This document shows, in pieces, positions 60,501 to 64,000 of a DNA stretch of 64,000 bases. The DNA lies in NCBI GenBank assembly GCA_036850905.1, contig CM072092.1:4402001-4466000 (forward strand). The letters run 5' to 3'. This DNA is from Luffa acutangula (taxonomy: Eukaryota; Streptophyta; Magnoliopsida; Cucurbitales; Cucurbitaceae). A program made the translations under genes and the position numbers. The notes below the pieces were generated by a model that did not search any database, was not told the DNA's origin, and worked only from the letters and a program-made list of their open reading frames with translations. Every line of letters begins with the position of its first letter. Position 1 is the first letter of the stretch.

Positions 60501-61088
60501 ATAACCAATGGATTCAAAATCAATGAATGTGACAAATGTGTCTACATTAAAGGAACTCAAATGGAGTTCGTAATTGTATGCTTGTATGTGGATGATATGT
60601 TAATATTTGGTAGCAATAAAGAAATTATATTAGCTACAAAACAAATGTTAGCTAGAAAGTTTGAAATGAAAGATATGGGTGTCGCAGATGTTATCTTGGG
60701 AATCAAGATTCATAGAACATCTGATGGTTTCGCACTTTCCCAGTCACATTATATCGAAAATATTCTTGGAAAGTTCAAGAAATTTAATATAAAAGTAGTA
60801 AAGACACCTTTGGATGCTGGTCATCAATTTTCTTCAAATACGAGTGATGGTACGTCTCAATTGGAGTACTCTTGTATAATTGGAAGTTTAATGTACGTTA
60901 TGAACTGTACAAGACCTGATATAGCATATGCAGTAAGTATCTTGAGTCGATACACAAATTTATGTATACAACTCAGTGGAGCACTAAGAAGGAATCATGA
61001 ATTCCTAACCATTCCTATTATAATAGTGCTAACCTGGAAATGGATGAGGTTAAGATGTACTTTTAATGACTCTTTAGCTCTTTTATAA
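57591..61088 (+). CDS. Copia gag-pol polyprotein lacking RNase H (1165 codons)
   Basis: One uninterrupted frame. Gag covers about residues 1-250, with the zinc knuckle CYNCGKPGHRSKDC near 258. The protease site is WWVDTGATRHIC near 320. The GAG-pre-integrase zinc region starts WHERLGH near 460 and ends CEICVESK. The integrase core has HSDICD, RSDRGGEYE and the Glu in AERKNRT. The reverse transcriptase starts near 830 (CKWIFKRK, VKTAFLNGELEE, SLYGLKQAP, catalytic YVDD near 998). After SRYTN (about 1121) the usual RNase H domain is absent, and 44 unrelated residues end the frame. So gag, protease, integrase and RT look intact while RNase H is lost. It cannot complete reverse transcription without help. 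Confidence 0.93.
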   Translation: MSSIIPKTPSPIPQGGGNYGEKPEKFNGSDFKRWQQKMLFYLTTLSLARFLKEDAPVLDEGETDKEKFLALEAWKHAEYLCRNYILNGLDNTLYNVYSGVDSAKSLWESLEKKYKTEDAGAKKFIVGKFLDYKMVDSRTVISQVQEIQVLLHEIHAEKMSVSESFQVASIIEKLPPSWRDFKNYLKHKRKEIKLEELIIRLRIEEDNRKPEMENGGNDPMTSKANVIEGSSKANNKKRKFFGAGPSQPHNKGMKFNGNCYNCGKPGHRSKDCRKPKSSQKKKSNAQAHVTEMDTLSDGVADIDLSAVVSECNLVGNTKEWWVDTGATRHICANKWMFSTYTSVGNGEQLYMGNSSSSKVEGRGKVVLKMTSGKDLTLNDVLHVPDIRKNLVSGSLLSKNGFKLVFVSDKFVLSKHDVYVGKGYLSDGLFKMNVMTIVPKSSTINNKNVSSAYLIDSSNIWHERLGHVNYKTLKKLCNMDLIPNFTFDHNKKCEICVESKMTKPPFHSVERETEPLELIHSDICDLKFLPTRGGKKYFITFIDDSTRYCYIYLLKSKDEAIEVFKHYKAEVENQLGKKIKMLRSDRGGEYESPFEGFCSENGIIHQTTAPYSPQSNGIAERKNRTLKEMMNAMLISSGLPQNLWGEALLTANYILNRIPYKKTQEIPYELWKGRKPTYKFMKVWGCLTKVAIPKPKMVKIGPKTVDCVFLGYAINSSAYRFLVHKSENSEIHANTIIKSRSASFFENVFPYNMKNESNIRKRTHESSSNQGNVDEIQGPRRSKRTRVEKTFGPDFLIYLLENEPQTFTEATSSPEAPYWKEAIKSEIDSIMQNHTWELVDLPPGTKPLGCKWIFKRKMKADGTIDKYKARLVAKGYKQKEGLDYFDTYSPVTRITSIRMLIALAALYDLEIHQMDVKTAFLNGELEEEIYMEQPDGFVAPGQEKKVCKLVKSLYGLKQAPKQWHEKFDHVMITNGFKINECDKCVYIKGTQMEFVIVCLYVDDMLIFGSNKEIILATKQMLARKFEMKDMGVADVILGIKIHRTSDGFALSQSHYIENILGKFKKFNIKVVKTPLDAGHQFSSNTSDGTSQLEYSCIIGSLMYVMNCTRPDIAYAVSILSRYTNLCIQLSGALRRNHEFLTIPIIIVLTWKWMRLRCTFNDSLALL

Positions 61089-61451
61089 GGGTGGGGTATT
61101 ACCAGGATACTCTTTAAAGAAGTCACCTATGTGAGTGTGAAGGGGCCGCTTCTATGAGAATTTTTAAGGCTGAATTCTCTAAAAACACTCATGAAACCAG
61201 GCGGTATTCAGGGCCAAAATGAATACAAACATGAGAACTAAGTGTATTTCGAAGAATATCTATGTAACTATTATGGATTTGATTTACTCCGAAAGTTGAC
61301 AGTTCAAAGTTCTTTAACTACTGATCAACTATGTAAACTCCATAGTTTTTACTAAGGAAAGTTCAAAGTCTCAGACTACTTATCCTGACGTAGTTATCCT
61401 TCATGAGTAATCGTACTCGGTTTTAAAATAAATTTCATTCATGTGGGGGAT

Positions 61452-61998
61452 TGTTGGATTTATGAATAAAATTATTTTAATAAAATAAAGAATCACAACT
61501 TTACGTGAAAGGGTATGTCTTTTGATAAAGGACACAACCCTATGTGAAAGGGTGCGTCTTTTGTAAAGGACATGACCCTATGTGAAAGGGTGTGTCTTTT
61601 GGTAAAAGGATACAACCCTATGTGAATGGATGTGTCCATTTATCAAAAGACACAACTTTTACACGAAAAGATGTGACTATTTGAATGGCCACAAATAGTC
61701 TATAAATATGTGATTCAGTTTGAGTTTTAAAACACAAGAACAAGATACAAACTCTTCTTTAAAAACTCTTCTCCTACTTTTCTCGGTACGATTACTTAAA
61801 TACCAATGTTCAAGAGTCCTATGATTAGAGTGCTACATTCATAGGTGGGTAATCCGTCCTATCCTGGGAGACAATTGTTCATGATACCTTGAGCACCATA
61901 GAGGGAACAAAATTGTCTTAAGGAAACAACGCTATCGTTGGGTTCGGATTGATTTGGTTTTACGTGTTTCCTTAAGTGTTTGTGAAAGGGTGCCAACA
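61452..61998 (+). repeat. 3' LTR of the copia element
   Basis: It repeats the 5' LTR over its whole 547 bp. I found no difference on reading. It is followed by the CACAC duplication. Confidence 0.95.
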
Positions 61999-62107
61999 CA
62001 CACATCTAGATGAACCCAAAAGATCAATAATTCCCATCATAACAACAAAAATTAAAAATTAAAAACAAACAAATTGATCAAGTATTGACATAACTCCCAT
62101 GTATTGA

Positions 62108-64000
62108 TCAACCATTTTGATCCCTAGCTCCCACAATTTCATTCATAACAAGCCTTCTAGACCTATTTATTGTGAGAAAACACAAGTATATATGCTGTTG
62201 AAGCTCCTTCATTTGCTCAACAATGGCGTCATCTTCTGCAACAAACTCCTTCACAACCTCTTTCAATATCTCACGCCTTCCGCTGCTTCTCATCCACATC
62301 TCAGCCACGGATCTGAGGTGCTCCACCTCGCCGTCGAGCCTCGCCGCCATCCGACTCAATGTGTCCAAATCATTCATCGTTATATACGTCGCCCTCGCCG
62401 CAATCTCCATTTGTCGGAGAACCAACTCCGACGAAGTGAGCTTATGATCTGATCTCCTCTTCTTCTTCAATGAACCTACGAAGCAAACGATCAACCCGGG
62501 CGCCGCCACGACACCGACGAGACTGTGCATTGCCAAAACTAGCAGAGCGATGAGAACTGTCGCGTTTGATATCATCAAACAAGTTTTGGCTGTTTTCTTC
62601 CAAATCTTTTTTAACCTGGTTAAGAATATGAATAAATGATTCAACTTATATCGTAATCCAACGATTTAAACTCGTTTTTAAATGGAAGCATAGTTAAATG
62701 GTTAACTCATTTTTGTATATCTTGATTGGTCGTATGCTTGAATTTTCATCCAATATTTATAAAATGTAACCTTCCTAAAAAGAAAATTAGTTTGGGAGGG
62801 ATTTAAGAGGGTACTAAAGTAAGAGGTCTAATTTGTCTAAATTCCTACAATGTCATTTCCTTCCGTTGAATAATATTGATATAATTAAGTCTTGTTGAAT
62901 AAATTCTCCATCCATTGGACCTTACACCTAATTTATCTAAACACACAGAGTGTGAAAGTGTTTCTTAGAAGAGTGAGGGAGTATATGTTAAAGAAAATAA
63001 ATAATTTCCTAAACTTAAATTATATGTTTAGTTTATGAACTTTGATGTTTGTGTCTAATTAGACCTCATTTTTAATTTAAAATGTTTCTAACATGCTCTA
63101 ATTAAATTTCGTATTTGCGTAAACACTATTTAGTCCCTAAAAATTTTGAAATAAGGTATCGGAGTTTCAATTTGGTATCTAATTAGATTCATGTCACTGA
63201 TTCTATTTATTTATTTATTTATTTACAATCATGTCATTCATTCTATTAACTTGACACCTCATGGCACACTAACCATATAATTTAAAAATTATACTTGGAA
63301 AATAGCCCACCATGCAATTATTAAACATAATCAATGTAGTTATATATATATTGCAAATTAATGAAGTTAAAAAAATTGCAAATTAATGACATTAAACCTA
63401 ATAAACACAAAATTGAAGTTTCAAAAACCTTTCAAAACACCTTTTAAAATATAAGGATGAAATAGACAATATTAAAAGCTCCTAAACATATAAGAAAAAT
63501 TTTGAAGTATAGAGACAAAACAAACAAAATTCTAAAACTTAATAAAAAATCAAAATTTTCATTTAACCTTAAATAATTTACCATAATCTTTCAGCTTAAA
63601 CTCACCTCAACTTTCTTCGAGTTTCATCCCGTTTATACGAGAGTTTCTGAAGCAACTCGGAAGGGGTGCCGTGTAAGCCAAGAAACTGGTCGTGGGTGAG
63701 AACGGAGAAAGGGTTTTCGAGTTGGGAGAAAGAAGACAACAACTCCCTATAAACAAGTCCATTGTTGTCGTAACCTCCATCGTCATCATCCGCCATTAAA
63801 GCCCTAGTGATGAGCTTGATGACTCTATCGACAATGGCGTGGTTGATTCGAGTTTGGTGCAGAGCTTGAAGAAGAAGTTGGCAAGTTTTGAAAGCTTCGA
63901 AGCTGGCTTGGAAGTAGTCGATCAAAAGATGGTGGACACGGCCATGGGAGCTCTGAAACATGTTTCTGAGAAGGTCTTGGTCTGGTTCGAGCAGACATGA
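62108..64000 (-). CDS. UPF0496 family membrane protein, partial (N-terminus beyond window)
   Basis: Two exons are visible on the minus strand: from the window edge (64000) to 63606, and 62615-62108. They join in frame across a 990-bp GT-AG intron (RRKL|R, then LKKIWKK). The first exon has a helical region (RVHHLLIDYFQASFEAFKTC, HAIVDRVIKLI). The second starts with a basic segment, followed by hydrophobic stretches of a membrane hairpin (ISNATVLIALLVLAMHSLVGV and APGLIVCFVG). A Leu/Glu-rich helical tail (DLDTLSRMAARLDGEVEHLRS, EQMKELQQHIYLCFLTINRSR) ends at the stop, 62108-62110. This is the layout of the plant UPF0496 family, whose function is essentially unknown. The copia element inserted about 110 bp beyond its 3' end, so its 3' UTR may run into the LTR. 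The start codon lies outside the window. Confidence 0.85.

Larger units (their letters stand above)
56934..61998 (+). mobile_element. Ty1/copia LTR retrotransposon, recent insertion, RNase H-deleted
   Basis: Two 547-bp LTRs (56934-57480 and 61452-61998), both TGTTGGATTT...GCCAACA, look identical base for base. A perfect 5-bp duplication, CACAC (56929-56933 and 61999-62003), flanks the element. The internal region has one long gag-pol frame (57591-61088), about 360 bp of 3' non-coding sequence and a purine-rich GTGGGGGATT next to the 3' LTR. The domain order, integrase before reverse transcriptase, defines copia. No TGGTATCAGAGC-type primer site follows the 5' LTR. The element is about 5.07 kb. 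Confidence 0.96.

Overview
This is plant nuclear DNA. The evidence is AT-rich intergenic sequence, short multi-exon genes with GT-AG (and two GC-AG) introns, plant-only families (ROP GTPase, class III peroxidase, alpha-expansin, BOI-type RING protein, UPF0496), and typical plant transposons. A eudicot is certain enough. A cucurbit is my guess from the look of the repeats and proteins, and I could not test it. There is no operon, phage, CRISPR or bacterial content.

Genes, left to right: the first coding exon of an RNA polymerase I subunit RPA12-like gene (minus, runs off the left edge); a ROP/RAC small GTPase (9852-12403, plus, 7 exons); a Lys-rich nuclear-type protein of the 'myb-like protein X' kind (15451-13489, minus, 3 exons); a prostaglandin E synthase 2-like GST/glutaredoxin-fold protein (16575-18966, plus, 6 exons); a BOI-like RING E3 ligase (24513-25289, plus, 2 exons); a secretory DsbA/thioredoxin-like protein (27530-29669, plus, 4 exons); an alpha-expansin (39327-41577, plus, 3 exons); a class III peroxidase very like PER64 (44584-45952, plus, 4 exons); and a UPF0496 protein (minus, 62108 to beyond the right edge). 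The genes are not co-functional. Two act in the cell wall (expansin; a peroxidase of the Casparian-strip lignin type) and two are signalling genes (ROP, RING E3).

The rest is a dense record of transposition, much of it dated by intact target-site duplications (TSDs). It holds a complete Ty1/copia element with apparently identical 547-bp LTRs (56934-61998) but no RNase H domain; a 6-kb L1-type LINE with a 12-bp TSD (46689-52656, minus) and at least four coding lesions; a 1.24-kb non-autonomous hAT element with an 8-bp TSD (54910-56149); three solo LTRs of one family (5129, 15896 and 26061), two with perfect 5-bp TSDs; TRIM-like miniature elements with a 113-bp LTR (38626 and 53601, plus solo and partial LTRs); at least five tRNA-derived SINE copies of about 100 bp, four with perfect 11-16 bp TSDs; a foldback MITE family, including copies inside the ROP and expansin introns; a 140-bp-arm inverted repeat upstream of the RING gene; and a 500-bp tandem duplication.

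The most interesting point is the copia element. It has no normal tRNA primer-binding site. Instead, the sequence just after the 5' LTR is a perfect 16-nt complement of a segment inside the LTR, which raises the possibility of unusual or self-priming, or of an RNA-folding control.
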